From contig NC_086250.1 of NCBI RefSeq assembly GCF_021018805.1, forward strand, positions 64,119,322 through 64,183,321: 64,000 bases of DNA, in the 5' to 3' direction. The DNA comes from Prinia subflava. Taxonomy: Eukaryota; Chordata; Aves; Passeriformes; Cisticolidae. The position numbers were made by a program, and so were the translations under genes. Position 1 is the stretch's first letter. Each line of letters opens with the position of its first letter. Below, one piece after another: positions 40,650 through 53,660 of this stretch. The notes below the pieces were generated by a model that had not been told where the DNA came from, did no database searches, and saw only the letters and a list, made by a program, of their open reading frames with translations.

Positions 40650-40834
40650 CAAAAAAAAAAAAACAACCAAAAAACCCCCCCAAACCCCCCACCAAAACCC
40701 AAAAAAACAACAAACAAAAAACCCAAACAAACAAACAACAAACCCCCCAAAACCAAACCAAACAAACAACAACAACAACAAAACAACGCAAAAAACCCAC
40801 CAAAAACAAAACCAAAAACAAAACAAAAAAACAA
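40650..40834. repeat. A/C-rich low-complexity tract with C-runs
   Basis: This is the largest such tract in the window, about 185 bases of A and C with only a stray G near its end. It has C-runs of 7, 6 and 3 at 40675-40700. It explains the Lys/Pro/Asn-rich plus-strand frame and the Phe/Gly/Cys/Val-rich minus-strand frames here, which are not genes. Confidence 0.92.
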
Positions 40835-41394
40835 GGATGGACTGAAAGTTTATAGCCCATTTCCAAAGTAAGGCTCTTAAAAGGTACTAGAGAAATGAGA
40901 TCACAACATTAAATTTTATAGGCTTGTTTTTAAAAGGTTAAGGAGAAAATTGCTACACCGTGTATTTTACAGAAAGGTTTATCTGTTTCTCTCAAAGTAA
41001 TTTCAAGATATTACCCTCTCAAGAGATAGCTTTTTGAAGAAATATCAGATTAAATTTCCAACTCTTGAGATTTCCTATAAGCAGTAAGCTTGTATTAAAT
41101 ACCTCTCTTTTTGTCAAGTAGATAATTATAAATAAATATATGTTTACTTAAAGAAGAAAAATTCCCTGAGGCACCCTGAGATGCTAATTATAACTTTTAA
41201 ATGGTTCCTGTTCAATTATGTCTTAGATCCCATTTGACCTTCTGTGCAGTTAAAGATTATGTACGGACAATCTAAACTTGACTTTGTGTCAGATCTTGCT
41301 TCCAGAAGTGGCTGCATTAAGTCATTAGGAGCTCTGTCACTTAGGTAGATGAGATGCTTTGTGCTTGATTTTGTTTCCTTTCATGTTCCTGTTT

Positions 41395-41480
41395 CCTATT
41401 TGGAGGGACAGGTCCCAATCTCTTCACTCTTGTGACAAGTCCATTCCCACTTAGCATAATTTATGATTCTGTGATTGCAG
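41395..41480 (+). mobile_element. Probable diverged CR1 3' remnant
   Basis: The pieces GTCCCAATCTCTTCACTCTT, GTGACAAGTCCATTCCCAC and the end TTATGATTCTGTGATT resemble the CR1 3' region and its octamer tail, in direct orientation. Similarity is patchy, with internal deletions. Confidence 0.45.
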
Positions 41481-42319
41481 TATCACACAAAAATATATTG
41501 CAAAGAGCTACGTATGTATGCACACACCTCTGCACATATACAGTCATATATATGTAAAATATATATCTCGAAAAAATACATACAAAGAAAAAAAAGATAT
41601 GGTCTACAGACAGCAAAATAACTAAATACTGAAGTGCCAAATCCATATACTAGAACTGCTAATTTTAGCACTTTAATAGACTTGTTGAGATTAGGCTATA
41701 AAGTAAGAGATAGGGATTACTAAATCTTGTGTGTAATATTTGTGGAGAAGTAATGCTTTACAGTGAGATTTAAGAATTTTATGATATTATTTATGTCCCA
41801 CTTTCCCTTCCTCTTCCTCTATAACTTTCTCCTGGAAACAAATATAACAGCCTGAAAAAATCCAAGAATTTGCAGCAAGGGGAAAAAAAACCCATCAAAT
41901 GGCCCAAGACATGAAGCTGGAATTAAAAAAAATAAATAACGTGGAATTCAAGAAAAGCAACAAGTACAGAGCATCTTAACAGAAGGAAACTGTAATAAAT
42001 CTGGGAAAAGGCTACTAACAATTTGTTATATATCTGTTCTCAGGCACTGAAAAACAGATATTCCTGAACCCCAGAAATTCACAGTGAAGTGCCCAAGTCT
42101 CATTTCTGTAATAAACCATAACACATGACAGGTTCAACATATATCACTTTCTTCTTAATTCACTTTCTCATTATGACAAAAAAATTTTGTTTGGAACAGA
42201 AACGCAGTTTATTTGGTGGGACTGATATGCAAATAAATGATTGTATGACCATTAAAACAATCATCCCTGGAGCAGTTTGCTTTTTCTAATTCAAACTAGC
42301 AAACTGTTCATTCAGTGTG

Positions 42320-42383
42320 GGTGTTTTGTTTGTTTTGTTTGTTTGTGTGGGGTTTTTTTGTTTGTTTTTGTTGGTTGGTTTTT
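42320..42383. repeat. G/T-rich low-complexity tract
   Basis: The sequence is composed of GTTTT, GTTTG and GGTTTTTTT units. It is the mirror composition of the A/C-rich tracts, so here the transcribed strand is A/C-rich. Confidence 0.85.
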
Positions 42384-45300
42384 TCCATTCTGTCTAAAAG
42401 TATATTTGATATAGAATGCACCCACATCTGTGTTAACCAATCCAGTAACCAGTAAATGGGTAAAAGGGTGCTGGGAAATTTAGTTTGAATAGTTCATTTT
42501 TCTAAGTCTTTTACCACAGCTTCTATTAATGTTTCTCTTTTGCTAAAGGATACACCCTGCACTTTAAAAAACAAGCTGTAAATCAAGTCCTTGGGTTTTT
42601 TCCCCCTTTTTTAGTTTTGGAATGTAATATCACTGGTAATAGGAAACTTCAAACCAATACCTTTGAGTTCTGATTTAAAGCCTACAGCAATGGATTTGAA
42701 AATTTCCAAAGAAAAGCAAGCAAGTCCTAATCAGCAAAAAATTATTCTTCAAATGGTTCCTTATAAATATCCTGATTCTCAACTGGCACATAAAAATCAA
42801 AGCTGTGGTACTTTCATTAGCTCATAATAGAGAACATAGTACCTGTCAGAATACTCTAACTGGAGTATTACGGGTATTTGGAGCTTATATTAAGCTCATT
42901 TACATAGTGAAAATTTATTTTCTGTTTGAAAAAAACAAAATTCATTTTACTAAATAAAATACTTAGAGGTGTTACAGTCATACTTCTGTATATCTACTTG
43001 TCTTTCCTTGAGTTAACTTACATACAGGAAAGAGCTTTGGACCGATAATTGACAGAAAAGCTAGTTGGAGAAAACACTCCAATAAGCTTATTTTCAATTC
43101 TACTAAAAGAAGTCTTTGAAGATTACTACTTCAGAGTACATCAGCTGCTACCTCTCACATGATACAAGCAAAAAATGAAAAAATAAAATTCATCATCACA
43201 CAATATGAAAGATCATTCTTTGTGGCTAATTCCACTGAAATCCATCCATCTTTTCATTTTTTTTTCCTCCTTCTTTATGATGTGAGGTTTAGGGGCCTTG
43301 ACAAGGAATGGATTCAATTTTCCCCTACAAGTGCAATCAATAAAAAATAGGGAGCACTGCTGTGCCTTCTTTAAAAGAACTGGAATACACTTCTGATGAT
43401 TTATTCACTGTAGAGGCTCTGGCCTGCATGCAAGGCAGAGAACAACTTTATTTGAAAAGCCTGAGAGCTATTTCCTATTTCTGAAAATCTGTGAGCTGCT
43501 GTTCCCTGACATGGCAGCTACACAGACACAGAGGAGAAGAGAAGGGAACTCCTATGCAGTTCATTAATCTTTTAATCTCTGGAATGTATTACCCTTCCAT
43601 ATCACTCTTAATGAAGTTGACCCATTGATTTCTTTAAAGATAACACTGAGTAGTAATTGTTATGATTTAAATATATATTTTCAATCAAATATTATGGTAT
43701 TTAAAAGTGGGCAAAGAGGGACAATACTTTTGCAAGTGGCTATTTTTTGCATATATGTGTACAGACATAGATGCTTCCATCTGCAGCCATGCTAATCAGA
43801 TAATAGAGAAACTCTGCTGAAGGTATAAACTAGTTTTCTTTATGACTTGTGTGTTTCAGTAGTTTTTTTAAAGACCACATTCCTTCATGTTTATGTTAAA
43901 TTACTCAGAATTTTGTTCACTCTCCACTGTCACTGGAAAGTTGCACTTCTGTCTTCTCTTACATGGGAAAAGGAAAGAATGGACATTTTATTTAAAGGTA
44001 CTTTTAGATTAGATTTTTGCACTGGCTTATCCATGTGTGTGTTTTTATTAGTATATACACATACTTGTATATACACACAAACACATGCATTTTCTACATA
44101 ACTCCCAAATATAATTTGAAGAACTGTTCCAGTAGTAACTTGAACTTCAACCCTTTGAATTTAGATGTGTGTTATAAGTCAGCTTCTTCTCCCTTGCAAC
44201 AGCAAAAAGGCCAAAAAGAAAAGATTTATAGTGGCTTCAAAACAAACATTTTCTCCAAAGTAACTGGTCCTTTGAGTGGCACTGGAAACTTAAATTTAGA
44301 TATTCATACTTTTTATACAAAAACATAGAAAAGTGTCCAACTCAAAGCAGTCACCCAAAGAAACTTTACAGCTGATTAGAAAACAATTAAAGGAGAGGAA
44401 TAGCAAAATTTTGAGAGATAAGGAAACTGGGTAGTATTTTATCCACCCTCTCTTTTAGACTCTCAACTTTTATCAGAACGAGTGTATACAAATGCCAAGG
44501 CAATTCATCCTTTTCACTCAAAGCAAAGGAGGAAAACCAAAAATAAGTCTTTGAATTTAACAAACAACAGTTGTTATATAGTAGTATTTCCAATAGGATA
44601 GGTCATTATTTTATGTGACAGCCTGCTGGATCTTGTACATATTACATATCTTCAGATTGTTACAAAGTCTTGCTTGGAAAGAAGCATTTCCATATCCCAG
44701 CATATCATAATTTCAGATTACTGGATAACCAGAACTGTTTGGATAATAAGCATTTAATGGTGAATAAAACCAAAGTATTAAAACCATTTTTTAACATATG
44801 GAGCAATTACTGAATGAAATAATTTCAAGATCTGTAGAGTAGATATTTTATGCTCACGATTAAAAGCATAAATGATAAAATGTCATGTATTTTTTTTTAA
44901 ATGAACAATTTCTTCACTCCTCATTAGATATTTGACATTATGTCCCAGACACTTCTATAAATAATTCCATGAAGAAGTCACTGAAGTCTAGAATACTGTT
45001 GTGTCTGTGTCAAATCAAGCAAATTAATTGGCAGTGCTGTATGTTGTGTGCTGCCTGGCTTTGCTGCCATGTACCGACAGCCAGAGAAGCACAATCTCTG
45101 TGTACAATAAGTAAAATCTTATTAAAATAACACCCAGGAGAAGGAAATGAGAAAAAATATGTCAAGAACAGAAGATGAAGAAAAGTTTATATTATAATTC
45201 AACAAAAAAGAGTTAATGCAATGCAGAGACAGAGACTCTTTAGTACACACTCATAATTTTTCAACAAGCTGTTTATCTCTACAAAACACAAAAGACACCC

Positions 45301-47404
45301 ATATTCTAAATTGTAACCCATTGCTGACAACAGCACTTGTCCATCTCACATGTAGGTGCCTTGTTTTCTCTTATCTCAAAATCTGCCAGGATGTATTTCA
45401 GAATGGAATAACACCCGTGTCAGCCATACAGTGCTGTAAGATTATTTTATGGGAAGATGGCAAGAAGACAAAACGTGTGAAAGATATTGTTCATTGGAGA
45501 GGTTCTAGAGGACTTTTCAGATTTTGTGCAGAGATGCACAATCTAAGAAACTGCTAAACCTTTATTATTATTTTTTTGTTTTTAAAATAATAATTATGTT
45601 ATTCACTGTTAGTTTTACAGATTACTTCAAAGTAGGGTCTCTATTTGGAAGTAATTCCTTCTTTAAAAACAGACAAACAAACAAACAAAACCAGAAAAAA
45701 TACAAAGAGATTATTGTGTTGTATTTTTATGGAAATATAAGGGATTAAATATCAAAAAAAGCCCACATATTTCATATATTAACTCTGCTCTTCCTTCACT
45801 TTGCTCTAATTTTTTGTTAGCATTTCAAAGGATATCCTAGTGACATTCAGATTAAAGTAACTACAGAGATATGCTTGATCTATAATGAAGACTTCTCCCT
45901 CTAAAAAAAAATTAATTAGGTGTTAACAAAACCAAATAAAACCAATCAAAAAGATGTCTGTAAATGCTGTTCTGGAATAATTTATTAAACTCTGTCATCA
46001 TTCTGTCACAGTACCACCACTTCAATAACTTTCTAATCACTAGAGCATTTTAAAAGATCAATAAATCCTAAGCAATAGCTGGGTTAAGTGAGAAGGAGAA
46101 GGAGTAGGAACAGACAAACTCATACAAAAAGGCTCTCTTACTTCATGCTTTCTGTTTTTTTTTAAATTATTTTGCTGTTTTGCATCATATTTTCTTTTAA
46201 TTGTAGTCTGAAAACAGTTAATTCAGAATTGGATGCTATCCTGTTTGGTTTTATGTAAATCACCTCTTAAAAAGTTCTTACAGTTCTTCTTAAAACATGC
46301 ATAACCTCCATCAACATTTCCTTCTATCCTCTCCTCAGCCATGGCAAACTGGAAAGTGCATGTATTTCCAGCAAAAATAGAGATGGTTAGTACAATTAAT
46401 AAAGACCATTTATCATATTGCTTGGGATTCTGTAAGTTTGTTTTGTCCATCACGACAAGTAAATGAACTGCAAGTGCACAAAATGCTGAAAATGGCCACC
46501 AAGATGGACTGTGAAGAGGAGAAAATCTGTCCTCTGGAAGTAGACAGAGGTTCAGTGATGCAATCTAAAAATGAGTCAGAAAGCAAGCCCACACTCAAAA
46601 ACGGTATGTAAGAGTAAAGATGGCATTGGTACAACAAATGGGTAGAAAGTACTTCAGAATAAATTAGAAAAGGCAATAAGAAGCTCCTTTTTTTCAGCAG
46701 AATGTCCTAGAATAGTCTTTTGCTATAAGATAACAGCAAGCAGCCCAGATCTTTTAAGACTGAGCTTGATCAGTTTATTAAAGGAATGGCATGGGCGAGC
46801 TAGATTAAGATTTGGATTTGCCAAGCAAAAAGGCTGCTCTACTCTGACATGTCACCCTTTGTTACAAATAAAGAAAATGGCCAATTAGAAGTTTAAATTT
46901 AGTAACCACAAAAATGCACTTTTATACAGTGTTAATAGCAGAGCAATAATTGGAAGTAAAACCACTTATCTTTAATTAATGAATATTAAATGCTTGCAAA
47001 TAAACTATGGATATTTATATTGACTTCATATATATTTCTAAATAGACTACATACATGTTGTTTATATTATGAAATATTAAAATTAACTATTAATAAATTG
47101 TGTACCATAAAATATTTTCTTATATAGGTAATATAAGGAGAATACATATTTTAAGAAATATTAAAGTAATACAGTGGATTTGGTTAATGGATTCTAATCT
47201 AATCCCCATATTTATAAAATATTAACCAATAGCAGGCTGGTTAATTTTATTTAAATATATCTCTGGCAACAGAAATCTAAGGCACCAAATGTGAGGGGAA
47301 TATAGTGCACAAGCAGAAAACATGAGAAAAATGATGATGAGACAAGGTCTGTTCCATCACCTGAGCTGGTAAAAATGTGACAGCTCCTGCTCCTCATCAG
47401 TATT

Positions 47405-48043
47405 TGTTCTGGGGTGACTTTATGATGCTTGTATCCCCAGTTGTCTGCTCTGTTTATGCTGGCTATTAAGTTCTACACCTTGAGACTGGTTCCAAAGAGC
47501 AAAGGGGGGAGAGGAGGTGCAGGGTTTGTTTGCAGAAGCTGCACTCGCTGCCCCACATTCCTTCTCACAGAAGGTGCTGTCTGCAGCACGGACAGCAGGG
47601 ACAGCTCTCCTTTGCTTTTGGTTAGTTTTTAGCTAGCTGAGGCAGAGAAGTTCCCCAGACTGTGGCTTTTCTTTTTTTTGGAACTGGTGGGCCCTGCTCT
47701 GGACTGGAAACCCAGAAGAACACCGGGAGCTCCCATCTGTGGCCCACCAGGGCCTGGGATGTGACATTCCAGAGCAGGAGGGACTGATAAGAGACTGAGA
47801 GAGCCCAGCAGACCCCACAGCAAAGACTTTCTGAATTTGCCATCCCTGCAGAACAGCAAGAGGTTTTATTGTCTAATATTACTCATTTCTCATGCTTGTG
47901 AATACTTTGCTTGTCAAATAAACAGGTTTTTTCCACTTTTCTCCAAGGAAATCTTCTCCTGATCCAGCTAGGGAGGGCCACTTGAATTTGCTTTCTTGAG
48001 GGTCTTTGGAAGTTTCCTCCCAAATTTGCCCCAAACCATTATA
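47405..48043 (+). mobile_element. Avian ERVL-like LTR, probably solo
   Basis: This GC-richer block of about 640 bp starts TGTTCTGGGGTGACTTTATG. It includes GCACGGACAGCAGGGACAGC, then a polyadenylation signal in CAAATAAACAGG at 47917, then CCACTTTTCTCCAAGGAAATC. It ends near CCAAACCATTATA. This order and wording match LTRs that I know from bird ERVL-type elements. The left flank GTATT and right flank ATATT agree at four of five bases and may be the 5-bp target-site duplication. No internal retroviral genes are present, so it is probably a solo LTR. Open frames inside it are incidental. Confidence 0.65.
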
Positions 48044-49071
48044 ATATTCCAATGGATGAGTCTTGTGAATTAAAAATAATGAAATTTCCAAAAACATTAT
48101 TTTTTGTTGTTTCTCTTCTTGTTATTGGTCAAAGGCTGGTTCGAAGAGAAAGTGGACTGATATTTTCTGAAATTCAACTACCCAAGGAAAAAATCCCCCT
48201 CTCTCTAACAGATGAAAAACTTTACCATATGCAATTGCATTATGCTTTCTCAGAATATAAAACCAGAAATTGTTATTCTTGACCCTAGCATCATCATAGG
48301 TATTGCACCTCGACTGTTAAGTGTGATTTGGTGTTGTTCTCCAGATTATATAGAGGGAATATGAATAAAATTCCTCTGTCTTAAAGATCACAGGGCTACA
48401 GAGTACAGAAGTTGAGTTTGCTGCCTGTATAAACAGATGTGCTTCTCACTCTGAAGACATTTCTATTTCTTGCTATAAAGATGTTCCCTGTCGCTTTACA
48501 AAAGGAAAACATATTAATTTTTTTTCTTCTGTAACATTTTCACTATGAGGAAGGATACACAGACTCCCAGTCCTGTTCTTCTGAGATGCCAAATCGTGTT
48601 CCATTCTTGGAGTGAATCCTGGCCTCCCTGAATTTAATGACAAAAAATTTTACTGCGCAGGGAACTGATTTCATCCTTCATCTTCAGAACACTGTAACCC
48701 TGCAGTGTTCAGACACTCTCTCTGTGCAAAGTATTTTGTCAGTCTGATCCAATAAGCAGATGACAACATTAGGAGTTGGGGCTTATTGCTTTAGATGTTT
48801 TAAGAAAATGAAAAAAAAAATCCTTATAAATCACTTCATAAGAATCCAAACCCCTTTGAAATAAAAAAAAACCTCAAAAGAATTCTTAAGAACACAGTAA
48901 AATTAGGCTTCTTTGTAGTTGTTTTTGTCTGCTTCCATGTCATGGGTACTCTCATGAGTATATATTCATCTGAATTTTCTCCATTCGCTGCTTTAATTAC
49001 TCAGTACAGAAGTCCTTTGTTCTACAATGTCCAGACAAAAAAAAAAATTAAAAACATGCACTGTTTTTAAA

Positions 49072-49509
49072 TGATGCCTTAAGTTTTAGCTTCATATTTT
49101 CCAGATTCTGTACTGCATTAGTATGTAACACTGAACTTCACATAAAGTGTGAGCAAGTTCTCTGCACAGCTTAGTCAGACAAAGCAATCCTTTTCCAGTC
49201 TAAGAACCAAGGACACGGTAGCAGCTTCAGGCCCAAAAAGTGTAAACAACAGCAAATTGAGGAGAGAAGACTGGGACCATGGGACTTCATTACCTGAAGC
49301 TGTAACTGGACAATTAACTCCAATATTAAATGTAAATCGACCAAAGTTACAAAAATGTGAAAACGTGACCAGGTGTCCATCTTGGGTATAGCCATGGCTG
49401 GGCTCTTGTACAATCCAAGGTGTATCCTTTGAAGGCCTTTTTAATAAATACCTGCTTTATTCCTTTAACTCTGCCTAGCCTCAGTTCCAGGTAGTTTCCC
49501 TAGGCATCA
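49072..49509 (+). mobile_element. Endogenous retrovirus LTR, family copy B
   Basis: The 438-bp segment starts TGATGCCTTAAGTTTTAGC and ends TAGGCATCA. It aligns along its length with copies at 37041 and 55411, including CACATAAAGTGT, GGCCCAAAAAG, CTGGACAATTAA and TTTTTAATAAATACCTGCTT. It is the most diverged of the three copies. The AATAAA signal is retained near the 3' end. No clear target-site duplication or internal region adjoins it, so it is read as a solo LTR. Confidence 0.72.
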
Positions 49510-50340
49510 GCTGAAGGTCTCCTTGTTTTTAATTTACTTTGTGAATATAAAACCACAGGACAAAGCAGTAAAATTGCAGAAAGCTGTAATGGGATCAAGA
49601 AAGACATCTTCCATCTACTTTACTGTTTAAGAAATTTTATCTTGTTATAAATACCTACCTTAATGGCCTAAAGTGTACTACATTTTAGTTACTTTAGCCT
49701 CCCATACTTAACTAAGGCACATAATCCTTCCTGGATGAGTTAATATTGCATAAACAGAGCTTTCAAAATGAGAGAAGTTGCTGAGTTTGAGGTTTCTAAA
49801 GGCTTCTGTATGGATTGTTTCTAATACTAGGGAGAGAACAATGTGTTAAGGAAATACAGACACAGCTGGAACAATTGCTGTGGAGTGGAAAAATGCATAT
49901 AGAAACAAATTAGTTAAGAATATATTATACAAAACCCTGAAGTCATACAGTATTTAAGCAGCTATTTTCAACTAAAGCCAGGGAGTAAGAATAGAGTGCC
50001 ATATTTCCCAGGATAAAGGAAGAGGATATAAAAGTATGAATCTGGATTTAAAATAAAGTATAGGAGTCACATGACACAGCAAAATAAACCAAAATACAGA
50101 CTCATTCTTACAGGCATTTCCACACATGTTTAACTTTCATATTTTATAAATGAAAGAAGCAAAATGGAATGTCAGCAGCTCGGTACCTGCTAAATCCCAC
50201 TGTGCTCTGACATTCTGCATCAATTCAGGATGTTCTCCAGGGAAATAATAGCCCAATCTGCTAACATCCCATTGCAGCAATTGTTTCAAAAAATGAAGAG
50301 GAAAGAGCCTTTTTTTTTTCTTTTTCATATACCTTTCAAG

Positions 50341-50398
50341 AAAAAAAAAAAAAAAAAAAAAAAAGCAAACAAAAAAAAACAACCAACAACCAAAAGAA
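50341..50398. repeat. Poly-A run with A/C-rich extension
   Basis: About 25 consecutive A bases are followed by CAAAC and CCAACAACC units. The run gives the poly-Lys and poly-Phe frames seen here. It is not preceded by any recognisable retroposon body. Confidence 0.85.
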
Positions 50399-51337
50399 CC
50401 AGTGAAGCAACAGAAAGCTTCTTGTAAGAAACTCCTTACTTTGCTTTTCTAACAGCACCCTGGTTTCAGAGACTTCACCTGCATCAGCCTGAAGTGCAGG
50501 ACAATGGAATCAGCAATGTATATTAAAAAACTGCTGCTGTGATTGCAATATTCATATACAGGATTTGGAGATTCCATTTTCTGCTCCACCTGCCCTGTGC
50601 TGTATCCTGAATGCCCCCCAACAGCAGATGGGGCAGGGGCACTGGCAGAGTGCAACTTCTGTCAGGCTGCACCAGAGGAAATCCTGCTGCTGCTCGCTGA
50701 GGTGGCTCAGCAGTGTCAGCTGCAGGAACCTGGGCCAAACTGTTTTTTACAAAGGGCATTTCTGATATGAATTACAGTCCTAACATAGACAGGTCCAGCT
50801 CTCATGAAGCAATAACAGTCAAATAAATTAGGTAGCTGAGAGTGAGAACAATTTGCTTTCCAATGGCAGAGAAGTTCAGAGTCAACTGGCAACACTTCAC
50901 ACTCAGGAGTGTCACTCTGTCTCATGCACACTGTCACCTCACAATTTTCATTTATCTGCAGCAGCAGATGTATTTGGAACATAGCAATATCTTCTGTTAT
51001 AACTGCAAGGAGAGGACACTCAACCTACTTAAGAAGATGGGTCTGAGCATGATAAAAACCATGCAAAAGACATATTTTAATAGACATACAAACAAACTGT
51101 AACACGTTTAACAATGAACTCCTCATCTCAAAACCAACTGCATCCTTGATAGAAATATTCTGTTAGACTAATGGTCAGCTTCCCACCTATTGCAAGTGGA
51201 CATATTTTCCCTAAAGCCACTGCTGTGTTATTCCAGTGTATAACATGAAAATGAGATATAGTTTTCGGGGTTTTGTTTTGTTTTGTTTTGTTTTTTCTGG
51301 TCTTCTAGCTTCCTATCAGTGGCAGAAGATTCAAAAT

Positions 51338-51412
51338 AAAAACCAAACACCAAACAACAACAACAAAACAAAAAACCCCCCACCCAACAACACCACCAAC
51401 AAAACCCAAATT
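51338..51412. repeat. A/C-rich low-complexity tract
   Basis: A tract of AAC and CCAAAC units, including ACCAAACACCAAACAACAAC and CCCCCCACCCAACAACACC. A G/T-rich (GTTTT)n run sits about 60 bases to its left at 51268-51296. The two are roughly complementary in composition and could fold back on each other. Confidence 0.85.
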
Positions 51413-53493
51413 ATATCTTTTGAAGTCAGGAAAAAAAACCATGTCAAAAATACTTCTTTTATTAAAATAAGACATAAATTTTTTTTCAGAAAAAAACAAC
51501 AAAAATACCTCCGTTATTTTACAAGAGAGAGACAAAAAGCTGGCAAGATACAAATGTTCTGGATAACAAGTTCCTACATGCTTGCTTCAGGAACTACATT
51601 TGAAAAAAACATTGTAGGACCAACCAAAGACAATTTTTTTCATAGCCAAAGACAATCTTTCTTGCAAAATGAGATTTCAGGTGCATGACCTAGTGAGTAA
51701 TCATTGGGTATCTATCTCTTGTCTCCCTTCTTGACAGCTTATGCCACAGCAAAGCATAAAACACTGTCAAAGGCATGAAGTTCACACTTTGTGACAACAT
51801 CCAAGAAGCTGAAAAAGCAGACAAGTTATCCATCATCTGCTGAGAAGGGTATAACCCCCAAGGCAAGGCAATGGAAGAGACAAATGCTGCAGCTCCGCAA
51901 TTTGTCACCATTAATTAGTTCATTATTAATGTATAATGATTCCATTTTGTTAAGCATGATCTAATCAAACAGGTAGGAATATTTCATGTCTTGAAAATTT
52001 TAAAATGAGAATTAAGGCTCGATGCGTTAAGACAGACGTGAGCAGGGGGTTGAGGGAAGAACTCTATCAGCAGCAAAACAGAAGTTATTGCAGAGTTCTG
52101 CCAAACCCTTCAACTCCCTACTGTCCTCCTGATTTTGGAAAAGTAAAAACAACTACTGACCATGCCTCTGCCTCTGACCTCTCTTTCCCTGTTATCTGTG
52201 ACAGTCAGATCAAATTAAGGACTAGTTCTGAAGACTGAAGGAAATTTTACAGACTACAAATGGAAGAGCTCAAGGAAAAGTGGTGCAAGAATGAACCTGG
52301 TACAGAAATGAAGACACATTCATGAAAAATTAGCTGGACAGGTGTGTTCTGTGCAGATATGTACTGAGATACCAAAAAATGAAAAGAATTTTCTTGCGAG
52401 ATCTATAATTAGAAGGAAAAAATGCTTTGTTTTGAGAAAGTAAGTTGAGAAAATTATTTGGTAGACAAAGAAAGCGTTTCATGAAATTATCTAAAAAATT
52501 AGCTATGATTATTCTGAATGAAAATAGAAAACAAAACAGGAACTCCATACAATCAACTAAAACTGAGCTACTTGCAGATGTGCACAAAAAAATCTTGGAA
52601 AAAAAATGTATTTTGTACTATTTTACCTCATCAATCAAGCAAAGACATATAAAAATTATTTTAAAAGCACAGATACATAATTTGCAGGTAAATAAAATTT
52701 AAATATTCAATATAATCTGGATTACATAGTACATAATTTTGTAAATACATGGTAAAGATATGCCTACATATGCATATGTGTTTTCAAAAACAGTGAGTAA
52801 ACAGTTCAATCTATGGATGAGACAAAAAATACAGTTCTTACACTAGAGTGGGAAGAAGCTGAGATAAAATTTTGCCTCAGGTTGTGTTCAGCCCTACTCT
52901 AGGCTTTCATTATCCATTCCAGCAATTTATATTTTGCTCATGATCTTGCTTCATCTGCCTAGAGCTTTCAGTTTGCATCTAGCAAGATTTTGCTAAAGAT
53001 AAAATTTTAAAAAAATGAAAATAATAATTTAAAAAACTCAGATTAAACTGGAATGTTTTCTTGTTGTCTGGAAAAATGTAAAAAATAGGCTTACTATTTT
53101 ACTTTTTTTAGATATTTTTGGCTTTGCAGTTAGGATATAAATCACGATTCCATCCAGTGGCTATATTCACTGAATTAGTTAGCATTGTATTACCCTAAAT
53201 ATTGCAAATAATGTATTCTTCAGTGGGATCTCAGAGTAAAACCTGAATCAGCAGATACATCAGCAACATAAAAATTTACTGATGTGTGTAGTCTCCCTGA
53301 TATTAATGCATATTGGAATGCCAGGTGAGAGGGTTTTTCCTCCAATGTGAGTAGACAAACTGAACACTAACACTGTCAGCCACTATACCAGCATTGCTAG
53401 CCTTTAATTATTTGTTAGGTCTTTTGAGTATATTTAAGAGAAAAACAGTTCTAATGCAGGAACTCTGGTTTGCTCCTCTTTAGACTGCCACAC

Positions 53494-53660
53494 AATCATG
53501 GAATCAGAAAATGGTTTAGGTTTGATGGGGACCTTGAAGATCCTCTGGTTCCAAGCCCCTGCCATGGGCAGGGACACATTCCACTGGACCAGGCTGCTGA
53601 AAGTCCCATCCAGCCTGGCCTTGGGCACTTCCAGGGATGGGCCATGACAATGCTCATCTG
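53494..53660 (-). mobile_element. CR1 LINE 3' fragment, minus strand
   Basis: The plus strand shows the reverse complement of the CR1 terminus: AATCATGGAATCAGAAAATG, GGGGACCTTGAAGATC, CCTGCCATGGGCAGGGACAC, ATCCAGCCTGGCCTTGGGCA and CTTCCAGGGATGGG. It is close to consensus, thus relatively young, and lies in the sense orientation of CACNA2D1. The 90-codon frames on both strands here are part of this repeat. Confidence 0.9.

Noticed and set aside
40583..40871. Overlapping Lys/Pro-rich and Phe/Gly/Cys-rich frames on both strands
   Set aside because: These are translations of a pure A/C low-complexity tract, not proteins.
45216..45557. A 113-codon plus-strand open frame
   Set aside because: No recognisable domain, no splice or promoter context, and an ordinary length for chance in 64 kb of AT-rich DNA.
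50560..50760. GC-rich patch with open frames on both strands
   Set aside because: No splice signals in a coding context, no recognised protein and no match to the alpha2delta-1 sequence. It may be a diverged repeat.
51236..51688. A 150-codon plus-strand frame, the longest in the window
   Set aside because: It is built largely from the (GTTTT)n and A/C-rich tracts, giving Asn/Lys/Pro/Thr runs. Low-complexity composition explains it.
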